NCBI GenBank assembly: GCA_036426205.1
Contig: WSYH01000268.1
Coordinates: 1-64,000 of the forward strand
Length of the DNA: 64,000 nt
Source of the DNA: Ascaphus truei
Taxonomy: Eukaryota; Chordata; Amphibia; Anura; Ascaphidae
Direction of reading: 5' to 3'
Position 1 is the first letter of the stretch. Every line of letters begins with the position of its first letter. The notes below the pieces were generated by a model. The model made no database searches. It was given only the letters and a program-made list of their open reading frames with translations, and was not told where the DNA came from. The position numbers and the translations under genes were made by a program. Below are positions 48,400 through 58,390 of the stretch, one piece after another.

Positions 48400-50815
48400 A
48401 CGTTGGTTCATAAGCCAGCCTTATCTCCCAAAATGCTACGCTATTCAATAAGCGGTGATAGTGGCATGATAAAGACTGAAATCGCCCCACAAAAAATACT
48501 CAAAAAAAATCACTGAGGGCCGCGGTGATAAGCCACTTATCGACGCTTTTCGGCAGTTCATAACACTCACGCATTCTAGTAGCATGATTGGCTTTGAACG
48601 CCTATCCTGCTCTAGAATGTGATTTTATCACAAAATCCTCACGCCAGAAAAGTTGGCGTGAATGTGTTGGAAATTTGCAGAGAAGCGGCGAGATGAACTT
48701 AGAAAAAAAAATGCAGTTTCCTGCGTTAGATTGATGCCGGGAATCTCTGGAGCTGATTATCCATTAATATTAGTCACCAAGACCCCTGGCATGAATCCTG
48801 GTCAATAAAAATGCATTACAGGTAACTATCATTACCATAGCGGATAGCCTCAGGGACCCCCCCCACTTCCGAGATAAGGCCACCAGTTAGTGGTGCCGGT
48901 ATCTCCTATGCATTTAAATGTCCTCGTCACGTACCATGGATAAATGCATAGGGATACTGGCACCCCATAACAGGGCCTGTATCTCTCGAAGTGAGGAGTT
49001 CCCGAGGTTAAAACCAATCGGTTCAGCTCAGGAGACCACACCACTCATCTAAACTATTAACAAAATTAAAATGTATACAGATACATTGTGGCGACGATTT
49101 GCACAGGGAGAGAGGGAAGCCGGCACCGCGCGGGAGGAACACTGGAGGTGCACGGTACCGGCGAGCAACTGCAGTGACCGAGCCAAAGCAGGGCCCCTCA
49201 GTCAACCGTACCCCCCCCCCGCAAGTCAACCGCTACCACCCCCCCCCGCAGTCACCACTACCCCCCCTCCCCCCCGCAGTCACTCACTACCCCCTCTCCC
49301 CCTCGCGTCACCACTGTACCCACCCCCTCTCCCCCCCCCCCCACCGCGTCACCACTACCCCCCTTCCAATCGGCGCCAAAACCACCGCCCCCCTCATCCT
49401 CAGGTTGCCATCAGGCCCCCCCCCAAAGTGCAGTCGGCCAGCATCGGCGCGACACGCGGTGCGCGCGGGACAGTTTGCGTGGGGAAGCCCTGGCGCGCGC
49501 AGAAGAACTTCTGGGGAGGTGCAGTGCACCAGCCGCAGGGGAACCTCGCAGGGCCCCTGGAACACCCCCCGCGCCCGGGCCACCCCCAGAACACACCCGC
49601 AAGCCGCGGGCCACCCCCCGTACCCTCTCCCGCAGCATTGGTCCCCCAGCACAGGCACTGGCACCCGCGGGCCCCCCACCCCCTTGCAGGTAGTCTGATT
49701 TATATCTTGTATGGGGGTATTGGGTATTTTTGTAGGGATTGGGGGGTATTGGGCGTGTTTTATATGGATTGGGGGGGGGGTTGGGGTTTTTTTATATGGA
49801 TTGGGTATTTTTTATATGATTTGGGCGGTTGGGGTATTTTTTATATGGATTGGGGGGGTTGGGGTAGTTATGTTATATAATTGGAGAATAATATATTCCC
49901 AGTAAGATATATATCTTCCCAGTTTTATATATATATAATCTATATTATATATATATATAATATTATATATAAAAATGGTTTTTGAAGCAAAAGTGGCACT
50001 GTTTGCTCATTTGCATGTCATTCCCCAGAACACCCTGCTGCAGTGGAATTGGCTGTGGTGCTGGGTGAATATGGGGAAATCGGCGGTTGCAGACCTGCCT
50101 AAGAGCATGCAATGAGCATACATTTGTATTAACATTTGCATTTTGCTTGTCTGTGGAGGGTTTTTGTCACTTTTTTGTACTCACCATAATTAACTCAGTG
50201 TGTATATATCTAGTATATATATATATATTATATATATATATAGATATATATTAAATTAAAATATAATTATACATATATATTAACATACCCACACATACAT
50301 TCCCAGTAAGATCTATCTAACTTACTGGGAGTGTGTATGTATGTATTGGGTAGGTGGGGTTTTTGTATGCATTCGGGGGGGGGGGGGTTTAGGTTGTATA
50401 TTGTGGGGGTGGAAAGTTTTTTGCATTGGGGTGTGGGAAGTTTTTGGTATATATCATGTGGGTGGAATGTGTGTGTGTGTGGGGGGTGGGGTGGAATGAG
50501 TGTGCGTGTGGGTAATTGACGGAGGGAGAGGAGAGAGATGGGGGTGAGTGAAAACAGGAGTAAGAGAAGCGAGGAGAGAAACATGCGAGGCGGAGGGTAA
50601 GACGGAAGGGAGAGAAATACATGGTATGGGGGGGATGGAAGAGAGGGGGGCTAGTGAGGTGTGAAATGAGGGTGGTGGGGGCAATACCGCCGACACGGGG
50701 AGGAGGGGGCCTGCTTAATGTTTGTCCGTGCCCCACAATTTCTGTTGGCGGCCTGACTGCTGAGCACTTGGTGGTGTGTGTGTTCAGTGTCACTAGTGTG
50801 TGTCACTGGTCACTG

Positions 50816-50872
<57 letters not shown>

Positions 50873-51065
50873 GTGTGTGTGTGTGTGGTGTGTGTGTGTT
50901 ACTGTCACTGTGTGTGTCACTGTGTGGTGTGTGGTGTCACTTCTGTCTGTACCAGGTGTCTCTGTTGTGTGTTGTTCTCACGTCACTGTGTGTGTGTGTG
51001 TGTGCCACTGTGTGTGTGTGTCACTGTCACTGTATGTGTGTCACTGTCTGGTGTCGTGTGTAGCT
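48400..51065. repeat. Foldbacks and low-complexity block, copy 3 version
   Basis: Counterpart of 12,690-15,415: member b and GGGACCCCC foldbacks (to about 49,010), C-rich repeat (49,070-49,690), G-rich repeat (49,700-49,880), AT tract, purine tract and GT array (50,770-51,065). Frames up to 269 aa are repeat translations. Confidence 0.75.
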
Positions 51066-51569
51066 GTTCCTCCCCTCCAAATTCCATCACATGGCTGCGC
51101 GACGTCACGTAATGTACATTGCTATAACAACGAGACGCTCCATGATGTCGCGGCATCAAGTTGATATGACACGAGACATATTATGGCGCCAAGCATCACG
51201 TGATGCCACATTGCCATGGCAACATGCACCGCCTGACGTCAGTGTCTCTTTGTCATGGCAACGGGGTGGCATCACATGATGGATTGTTTTATAAATAATT
51301 TTGTAACGTGTCCCGGTTTTTCATTTTGAAAATTGGTCACCCTACCTTAGTGCACAGGCCCCATTGTGTTGTGTGAATCTTGCTGTTTTTTGAAAAGATG
51401 TTGACTAATAAACTCCCGCAAATTTTCACTGAACTTCAGCAAACAAATTCCCACGTACAAATCTACCACTGAATGTTGCCTGAGTTGAAGCCACTGCAAA
51501 ATAAACAAAATAAACAAATAATTAAATAAACAGGTAAATAGTCCGAAGTAGCCTTTGCGTCGTTTTCAT

Positions 51570-52237
51570 GAGTACAATTCCTGTTGGCTTCAAGTGTATT
51601 AACGTAATCGTAATTCCACATTTTTCTTTTCCAAATCTCATTTGTATGTGCAAAGGAACAACGTATGGCAGCAGGCAATGTCTATTGCTCTCACTCCTGG
51701 AACAGTCTGCCCGTACAGTTCAGAGGCAACTCCTGGAAATCTATAAAAAAGGCTCAGGACCTACCTGCTTACCCAGGCATTTCATTAATGACCACAACCT
51801 GTCCGGCATTTAATAGCTACAGCACCGTTTTCTTCTTTTCCCTTTTGGTAACTGTGAAGTGCTTTGAGTCCATTGGGAGAAAGTGCTATTCAATAAAGTT
51901 ATTATTTATTGTTTTAATAATGTGAAAATGTGCTCCAAGTGCACTGCTCTTAGTTATGAAATAATACTTTGTCCAACTGTAATTCCACCACTTACTGGCA
52001 TAACTTAGATTGTAAGCTTTCAGAGCATGGAACTCCTTTTCCTAATGTTACTTTTGTGTCTGAAGCGCTTTGTGTTATTTATCATTTTTATTTATATGAT
52101 TGTCACGTATTACTGCTGTGAAGCGCTATGCATAATGGCGCTATAAATAAAGACATACATACTTACATACATACATCTACATAACATACATACATACCTC
52201 ATACACTACATCACATACTACATACATACATACACAT
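51570..52237 (+). mobile_element. LINE 3' end, L2-like tail and (ATAC)n, copy 3 version
   Basis: Counterpart of 15,925-16,628. The ALTLWNSLP-type segment is interrupted by a deletion (CACTCCTGGAACAG at about 51,692). Confidence 0.55.
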
Positions 52238-52807
52238 ACAATGACTTTCTCTAGCTCCCCCTGTTCTTCTTTTCTGAACATTTTCCTAACTATGTGACTG
52301 GCAACGTATAACTTTGTTATTGCTGAAATCCTGATACTTATTGCTAACTTTGTCTCTTACATAATAATGAACTTTTGATCAACAATGGTTCCTGGTCGGG
52401 ATTTTACATCTTGTAGTGCAGTAGAATTGTGTTTCACAGGTAAGGTGGGGACCTTTTTTTTAATACACAAGAATGTTATGTTTTATTTTCAGCATTTGAA
52501 AGTTCCCATCATATCACAAACGTCCTCTACCCCTCTCGCAGAGGAGTATGCTACTGTATTTTTCCTATAATAATGCTTTGCTTCTGTCCTTTCTTCCTCT
52601 TTCCACTTGGAAGCTGTCATTCATCTTTCAGAAACAAGCCACTAGAATATACCTCAAAGGTGAGTACACATAGGTTTTCTGCTGCATTTAGTAAGGAAAG
52701 TGCTTTTGGATTGAAATGCAATATATGATCATTCTAAATGATAATTACTCTAAAATAGCATTTGAGAAACAGTCCACTGTGCAGCTTAGAGTTAGCAGTC
52801 TTAGGCT

Positions 52808-53086
52808 GTGATTATACAGGAAAAATGCCCGTCTGAAAAACATAGCAGCGCACATACAGTACTTGTTGCTGCGGGCGGGGCTGTCTCTGGCGCGTTCTGC
52901 AGATTTGTTCTTGGCTGGCGACAGGCCGCGTCACGTGAGGTTTCCAGCCAATGAGGGCGAACCGCTCACGGCCACGCCTCCTTGCACGGCTCCCTGATAT
53001 AATCACTATGCTGCTCGGCGGCACGTAGGTGACGTCACAGAATAGCTCTACCGCCGAGCAGCACTTGGTATAATTGAGCCCTAAGA
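52808..53086. mobile_element. CRE/E-box MITE, copy 3 version
   Basis: Counterpart of 17,191-17,480. TGACGTCA is preserved. The E-box region reads TCACGTGAGG. Confidence 0.55.
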
Positions 53087-54748
53087 CCAGATTGCCACCA
53101 TTCCAAACTCAAATGATAGAAGTCTCTGGGATTCTAAAGATGCTCCCAAAGTAACATTACGGCCAAAAATCCCCATTAACTTCAATGGGGATTTTAGTAC
53201 GAAACCTGGCCAAACTGTCACAATCGGTAAGTAAAGTATGATCCCCTATGTGTCTTATCTGTGATGAGAAGTGATGTTTTGGGGAGGTTATCAGGAGGCA
53301 TGGGGTTAGAAAATCTGCAATAGGCAATTCTATTTTATTAGGACTGCAGACCTCACAAATCCCTCTTTATCGTCTCACAGGTTCTCAACCATGCAAATCA
53401 TATTTGTTATCAGAAAAGTCAGTTCAAGATAAGGTCAGAAGCAGAATGTTTTAGATGTGACAAGTTCTGAGCCACTGAGAACTGTAACAACCAGCAGGAC
53501 ACAGTGTGGAGTAAAAGGTCTGAATCGGCTTCTTTGTACGCTTTCATTACCAGTAAACTGGTTTTGTTCTGCTCTTAATGTCCCCTTCATATCAACAACT
53601 GGTAATTCACGTTACCGCAGCCGACAAATCATCCTACAGATCAACACGAAAATGTTCCCCCTCATTGAAAAAAAAAAGGTTGAGCCTTAACAAGAATCCC
53701 AGGTCACAAAAACTCATGAAGCTCTCATGGTCCATCAGCCAGATCAGTAAATAGAAAATACCAGTGGAGCCCCCCAAGGCAAACGTTTTCCTCGGCATCC
53801 TTAGAGCAATTTCTCCTCCGAAAAAAAAAGTGTGATTTACATGACTTGCGGATTTTATTGAGAGGAACTGGATGGATTTTCTCCCGGCGCATCTGAATTT
53901 TATTAGCGTGCTGTTTTCTTTCGTGCTCAGCTGGTCTAGGTAGTCGCAGACTCACAAGGTTAACCTGTACGCTGCTGCAGTGGCTGTAAACATTGAAAAG
54001 GCAGCTTTCTACGGCATATGGGAGGGAGGGGATCATGGCCCGATTTTTAGGATAAACTATTGTCTTGCCAAATTATTTGTTCTAAACAGATCACCACACG
54101 CAGAGTAAAGTAAACATATGTCATGTATTACATCACCATAAGCACCATGTCGGTCCCCGGAGGCTTGGTTGCAGGGCACCACCTCCCTACAGAACCTTAC
54201 TTGTTTATTACGGATTGTCGCCTTTGGTTTAACCCTTGTTAGAAATAAGCTGCGAGAATCTCCCTGTGCAAGTGCACAGAACAGGGAAGCAGAACGCTGT
54301 CTCCTGAGCTGAGGGACCAGATAATGAGCTGAGATCAACAAGTTCAGGTGATGTTTTTGGGATGACAACATCAATAGGGAAAGGTGGGGTCAGTGTGTAG
54401 AATTGGGGTTACCAAGCTCTCACCAGACACGGGTAAAGTATTTAAAAGAGCAGTCCCACGTAGCTGACCATAAACATTTTGATTCAATCAATTAGAGTGT
54501 AGCTCTCGGAGCAGGGACTCCTCTTCCCATAATGTTACTTTTATGTCTGAAGCACTTATTCCCTGATCTGTTATGTGTATTATTTGTTATTTATATGATT
54601 GTCACGTGTATTAATGCTGTGAACGCTGTGTAATTAACTCCTCTTCCATAGTGTTCTTTTATGTTGAAGCACTTATTCCCATGATCTGTTATGTGTATTA
54701 TTTGTTTATTTATATGATTGTCCCGTGTATTAATGCGTGAAGCTCTGT

Positions 54749-54751
54749 NNN
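54749..54751. other. Assembly gap (NNN)
   Basis: Three N bases break the L2-like tail at the end of copy 3. The sequence continues on the right inside the same tail (TATTTATATGATTGTCACG), so the gap sits within a repeat. Confidence 0.99.
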
Positions 54752-54833
54752 TATTTATATGATTGTCACGTGTATTAATGCTGTGAAGCGCTGTGTACTA
54801 TATACTGTTAATAAAGGATTACATACATACATT
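54752..54833 (+). mobile_element. L2-like tail, right part
   Basis: GTGAAGCGCTGTGTACTATATACTGTTAATAAAGGATTACATACATAC: the 3' end of the same tail as at 18,913-19,104. It is complete here with its short ATAC end. Confidence 0.6.
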
Positions 54834-55440
54834 TTGCAAAGAATTGAACAATCTAATTGGCTACAACTGTAACCATGCTTGCAGCTAATATTTGTCTGCT
54901 TTTGATTGTTTGAATATATTGTAGCACAAATCCATCTTTTTGGCCTTCAGAGTTGCTGAATATTAGTCAATAAAGAGCTCCTCTATCGTTATCCCCCCTT
55001 GTCCTGATTAGAGAACCAATAACGAGGAGGGGAGATGGAAGGGGGAGGGGTGTTTACTAGCGCAAACTCTTGTTGAACACACAGTGATGTCGGTCAAAAG
55101 GGGAAATCAAACCCCTCCCAGGTCTTAGCTCGCCAGTTTTACACACAGACTTTAACTAATATTTTAAAATACTTGTAGGTGTCAGATTGTCGTAAAAAAA
55201 AAGGAATCGGATAAAGCCTCTTAATTGTACCCCTGGCATTAGTACTGTTTGGTCCTTAGAGTAATTGTCCCTTTAATGCCTGCTGGCCCACTATCCTCGC
55301 TGAAAAAGTGGTTGCCTCAATGTAAATCCTTAATAAGTAATTAAGAATAGAGAATGACCCCAAGAGAGTATAGGTGTTAATATCCATGGAACACTACACA
55401 GCGCTGTATATAGAAATGTGAAAGCGCAACGAGTCTGCTT
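54834..55440. other. Low-copy unassigned stretch
   Basis: No family is recognised and there is no credible open frame. Repeated in noisy form at about 59,085-59,690. Confidence 0.4.
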
Positions 55441-55443
55441 CAT

Positions 55444-55541
55444 AGAGGCACAAGGAGATAAAGTGATTTGACCAAGATCAGAAGTTGACACAGGATTTGA
55501 ACCAGGCTTCGCTGCTTCAAAGCCTCACTGAGCCACTGGGA
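55444..55541. mobile_element. L2/MIR-like fragment
   Basis: GGCACAAGGAGATAAAGTGATTTG...ACACAGGATTTGAACCAGGC...CACTGAGCCACTGGG follows the order of the conserved L2/MIR core-to-tail region (AAGTGACTTGCCCAAGGTCA, GGATTCGAACC, CTGAGCCAC). It is an old, truncated copy. A noisy second version is at about 59,697-59,790. Confidence 0.6.
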
Positions 55542-55752
55542 CATGTAGCAATACACATGTAGAACCAATGTAAACTTTGGGGTAGTATTGACACAGTGCA
55601 GCAATTTCAGCACCAGACATACAGTTAAACATTGAAAGGAATCCCTGGTAAGGTGATGAGTGCAATGAGTAAGAGGATGGGGTTCCTAAAACATGTTATA
55701 GGGGATATGGATACATTTTGGTGATTTTTTTACAAAAGAGAATAGATTATAA

Positions 55753-56010
55753 CAGGGGTGCACAAAAGTTTCCCATGTGCACCCCTGCCTGCTCTCCTCT
55801 GTGGCTCGCCCGCCCCGCTCGCCCCCCCCCCCCGCTCGCCCCTGGCGTCGGGGTCATGTGACTTTGGGTTACCATGACGACGCGTCGCTGGAAGGTAAGG
55901 TGTGTTATAGAGGCCTCGCGCGGTACCCCAGCATTTAATTTAAATGCCTTGGGGGAGAGCACGGGACCTCCATAACTGCCGTGCCCCCCAGAAAATCTTG
56001 CGCCCCCCTG
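55753..56010. mobile_element. hAT-type MITE with 8-bp target-site duplication
   Basis: The ends CAGGGGTGCACAA and TTGCGCCCCCCTG are imperfect inverted repeats with the CAGGGG terminus of hAT elements. Flanks GATTATAA (55,745-55,752) and GGTTATAG (56,011-56,018) match at 6 of 8 positions, consistent with an aged 8-bp duplication. The interior is GC-rich and non-coding, with GTCATGTGACTTTGG and GACGACGCGTCG. Confidence 0.75.
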
Positions 56011-56018
56011 GGTTATAG

Positions 56019-56660
56019 CTCACATTTCCAGGCACAGAACGGCAAATTACTTCATTTGGATGCAATTCTAGGCCGTCTGCATTGTGATGTTATAAATCCC
56101 GAGTGATTTGCTTCATATTCACTGCAGTCTACAATGCTTAGTAATAAAATGAAGAAATTTATAGATCAGAGGGCAAATCCATGCTAATTTTTTACATAAA
56201 TTTATATGGGTTTTGTAATAAAAAACTGATTAACTCACAGACAACTTCATGCGATTTAGGCAGAAAAGAGGGAAAAGCTGCTAAATGAAAAGCCAAGGAC
56301 AATGGACGAACTTTACGCGAAATATAAAATCCCAATATCTGAAGTCAGCAGTCTGTATTTATAGTCTTGCAGATATCTTCAATCTCCATCTGGTTGTAAA
56401 CTGGGTTATTTTCCTGCTGTGCTTTCCACTCAGAAGCCATCTGTGGCAGTCAGAAGCAGATCTGATTAGAAGGGGAAAGTGGCCAAGTGGTAAAAGCACG
56501 AAATCCAAAGCAGATGAGCCAAATACATCTGATTATTGAGAATGTGGGCAGGTCACTGCACCCTTATGTTTCACACACTGTAACATATAGTGTTAGATTT
56601 CAGGCCCAATGATGTACGTTATACTGTGTGCAGTTCTGTGTCCACGGTCAGCACTGTACA
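56019..56660. other. AT-rich low-copy stretch, possible conserved non-coding DNA
   Basis: The segment 56,100-56,460 has no repeat signature and a texture like conserved non-coding elements (TTACATAAATTTATATGGG, CTGATTAACTCACAGAC). The 84-aa frame at 56,285-56,539 is unremarkable. Confidence 0.35.
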
Positions 56661-56667
56661 AAAATTG

Positions 56668-56857
56668 TTCTACATCTCAGGTGCTCAATTCCTGCACCTT
56701 CCTTTGACACTTTATCTGCTAATACCTGGAGCTTTAAAATGAGTTCCCAAAATGTTTATTTGTGCTGTACATGTACCCTTTGGATGTATCTTTCTTTTCA
56801 CAGTTGAACTTTTCTACATCTCAGGTACTCAATTCCTGCACCTTCCTCTGACACTTT
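56668..56857. repeat. Pair of 46-bp direct repeats, 144 bp apart
   Basis: TTCTACATCTCAGGTGCTCA...CCTTTGACACTTT at 56,668-56,713 recurs at 56,812-56,857 with two or three substitutions (GTACTCA, CCTCTGACAC). The segment between holds TATCTGCTAATACC and T-rich sequence. Confidence 0.8.
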
Positions 56858-56864
56858 GGGCTCT

Positions 56865-57130
56865 ATGCAGTAAGTGCTGAAAAAGTGCAATCGCCAAGTG
56901 TTGCCAATAGGCCTTATTTTGGCGAATTGCCCTCGCAGTATTCAGTAAGGGCCGAATCCATGCCGATCCCTGCCGAATTACTGCGAATGCAAAACTGCCG
57001 ATGAGCCTGTGCCGAAACAGCCTGGCTCCCGATAACCTGCCGATAGGCCTTTTCTGCCGATAAGGGTTTCAGCAGAGAGAGACCAGCCGCTCTCTCAGCG
57101 CAAACATCGGCAAAATAAATATATTTTAAA
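56865..57130. repeat. Composite foldback repeat, diverged member c
   Basis: CTATGCAGTAAGTGC, CGCCAAGTGTTGCCAATAGG, AGTATTCAGTAAGGGCCGAA and AAAATAAATATATTTTAAAC are arranged like members a and b (TATTCAGTAAG loop, later A-rich end before the next foldback). GCCGAT-rich strings replace the stem sequence. Confidence 0.5.
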
Positions 57131-57159
57131 CAACTTTGACTCCTAGTGTACATGTGCAT

Positions 57160-57383
57160 GGGTCTCCGGAGCTGAACCGCATTGGTTTCAGGTCGGGGAC
57201 CCCTGCTTCCCGAGATACAGGCCCTTTATAGGGTGCCGGTATCCCTCTGCATTTAAAGGTCCGATCACGTGACCGCGGAATGTAAACAGAGCAGAGGGTA
57301 CCGGCAACCCATAAAGGGGCCTTGTATCTGGAAGCAGGGGGTCTCGGACCTAAAACCAAACGGGGCTCACGCTCCGGAGACCC
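57160..57383. repeat. 224-bp foldback (GGTCTCCGGAGCTGAACC arms)
   Basis: The arms of roughly 95-100 bp are strongly complementary. Left: GGGTCTCCGGAGCTGAACCG, CCTGCTTCCCGAGATACAGG, CTTTATAGGGTGCCGGTA. Right: the reverse order ending CGCTCCGGAGACC. The centre holds GATCACGTGACCGCGG. Same family as 13,141-13,303. Confidence 0.9.
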
Positions 57384-57511
57384 TCTGCACATCTACACAC
57401 TAGGTAAAACACAATATCAATAACACTCGTTCCTTACCTTTGCGGGCTATGTGGCTACAGTAACGAGAGTAGCAGATGAATGTATTTTTAATAATAGTGT
57501 GCAGTAGAAGC
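57384..57511. other. Spacer between two foldbacks
   Basis: Short AT-rich link containing ACACTCGTTCCTTACCTTTGCGGG and TAATAATAGTG. No feature recognised. Confidence 0.4.
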
Positions 57512-57755
57512 GGGGTCCCCTGAGCTGAACCGCGTTGCTTTGTGGACCAGGGACCCCCTGCTTCCCGAGTTACAGGCCCCAGTATGTCTCATCTGGTGGC
57601 AGTGTCGCCGCCATCTTTATAGCGTCCCATTCGCGCCGTGTCCGCTATAAATATGGGGGCGACACTGTAACCGATGCCCCAAACTGGGGCCAGTAACTCG
57701 AGAAGCAGGGGGTCTCTGAGCCACAAATCAATGCGGTTCAGCTCATGGGACCCCC
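57512..57755. repeat. 244-bp foldback (GGGGTCCCCTGAGCTGAACC arms)
   Basis: Arms of about 75 bp are roughly 85-90 per cent complementary (GAGCTGAACCGCGTTGCTTT against AATCAATGCGGTTCAGCTC; CCCTGCTTCCCGAGTTACAG against its complement). An inner pair GTGTCGCC...CTTTATAGCG / CGCTATAAATATGGGGGCGA also pairs. Frames on the two strands therefore mirror each other and are not genes. Confidence 0.9.
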
Positions 57756-58135
57756 TGCTTCCGCACAATATTATTAAAATACATAAATGCTGCTTCATTA
57801 CCATAGCGTATAGCCGCTAAGGCAATGAAGGGGTTAAGGCAGAATAGCATGTTTATTGGGGACAATTGCCCCCAATAAACATTGCAATAAACAACATACA
57901 CCCCCTGTGTATTTAAAATACATAAACAACAATAAATACATTAAATACATATAGCACTCACACATTTCCGGCTGCCACGATGAAGGCCATCCTCATCTTC
58001 ATCCTGCCCATGCCCCCTCCGCTGCTGCAAAACAGACACAAGAATGAAAACATCCAATGTAGGTGCACTTAACCCCTTCACGACTGTAGCAGTTAATACC
58101 ACTACGGTCATGAAGGGGTTAAGCCCTCCCGCTAC
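57756..58135. repeat. Array of small palindromes and a dispersed block
   Basis: CTTCATTACCATAGCG...GGCAATGAAGGGGTTAAGG, a hairpin TGTTTATTGGGG / CCCCAATAAACA (57,850-57,881), a block GCTGCCACGATGAAGGCCAT...GAATGAAAACATC (57,970-58,055) that recurs at 62,768-62,852, and a near-perfect 56-bp palindrome CTTAACCCCTTCA / TGAAGGGGTTAAG (58,068-58,123). Confidence 0.8.
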
Positions 58136-58390
58136 CCACCCGCAAGCCCTAAACAACCACCGTTGTGGCTAATACCCCCTTCACCCACACCCGATACCCA
58201 CAATAAAAAATAATCACACACACCATTCACCCACACCCGATACCCACAATAAAAAATAATCACACACACCAGCCCCACACTAAATAAATAAATAAATAAA
58301 TATATCGACATAAATAAATGAATATAAATAAATAAATATATATAGATATATATATAACCCCAACAACCCCTAACATACACATATATGCAC
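58136..58390. repeat. CACCCACACCCGATACCCACAATAAAAAATAATCACAC duplication and (TAAA)n
   Basis: A block starting CACCCACACCCGATACCCAC is present twice (about 58,183 and 58,227), followed by TAAATAAATAAATAAATAAA and TATATAGATATATATATAA. The clean segment ends near 58,390 (ATATATGCACAT). Confidence 0.8.

Larger units (their letters stand above)
36919..54748. repeat. 17.7 kb tandem unit, copy 3 (indel-rich)
   Basis: Collinear with copies 1 and 2 (17,830 bp). For the first 3.1 kb its errors differ from copy 2. From about 40,069 onward it shares nearly all of copy 2's indels (offset about 17,800), including the garbled passage at 42,239-42,346 that replaces copy 1's 6,551-6,640. Ends at the NNN gap. 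Confidence 0.85.

Noticed and set aside
1381..54748. Recent biological triplication with accelerated indel evolution
   Set aside because: Indels affect every sequence class evenly and copies 2 and 3 share them after a switch point. Read error explains this more simply.
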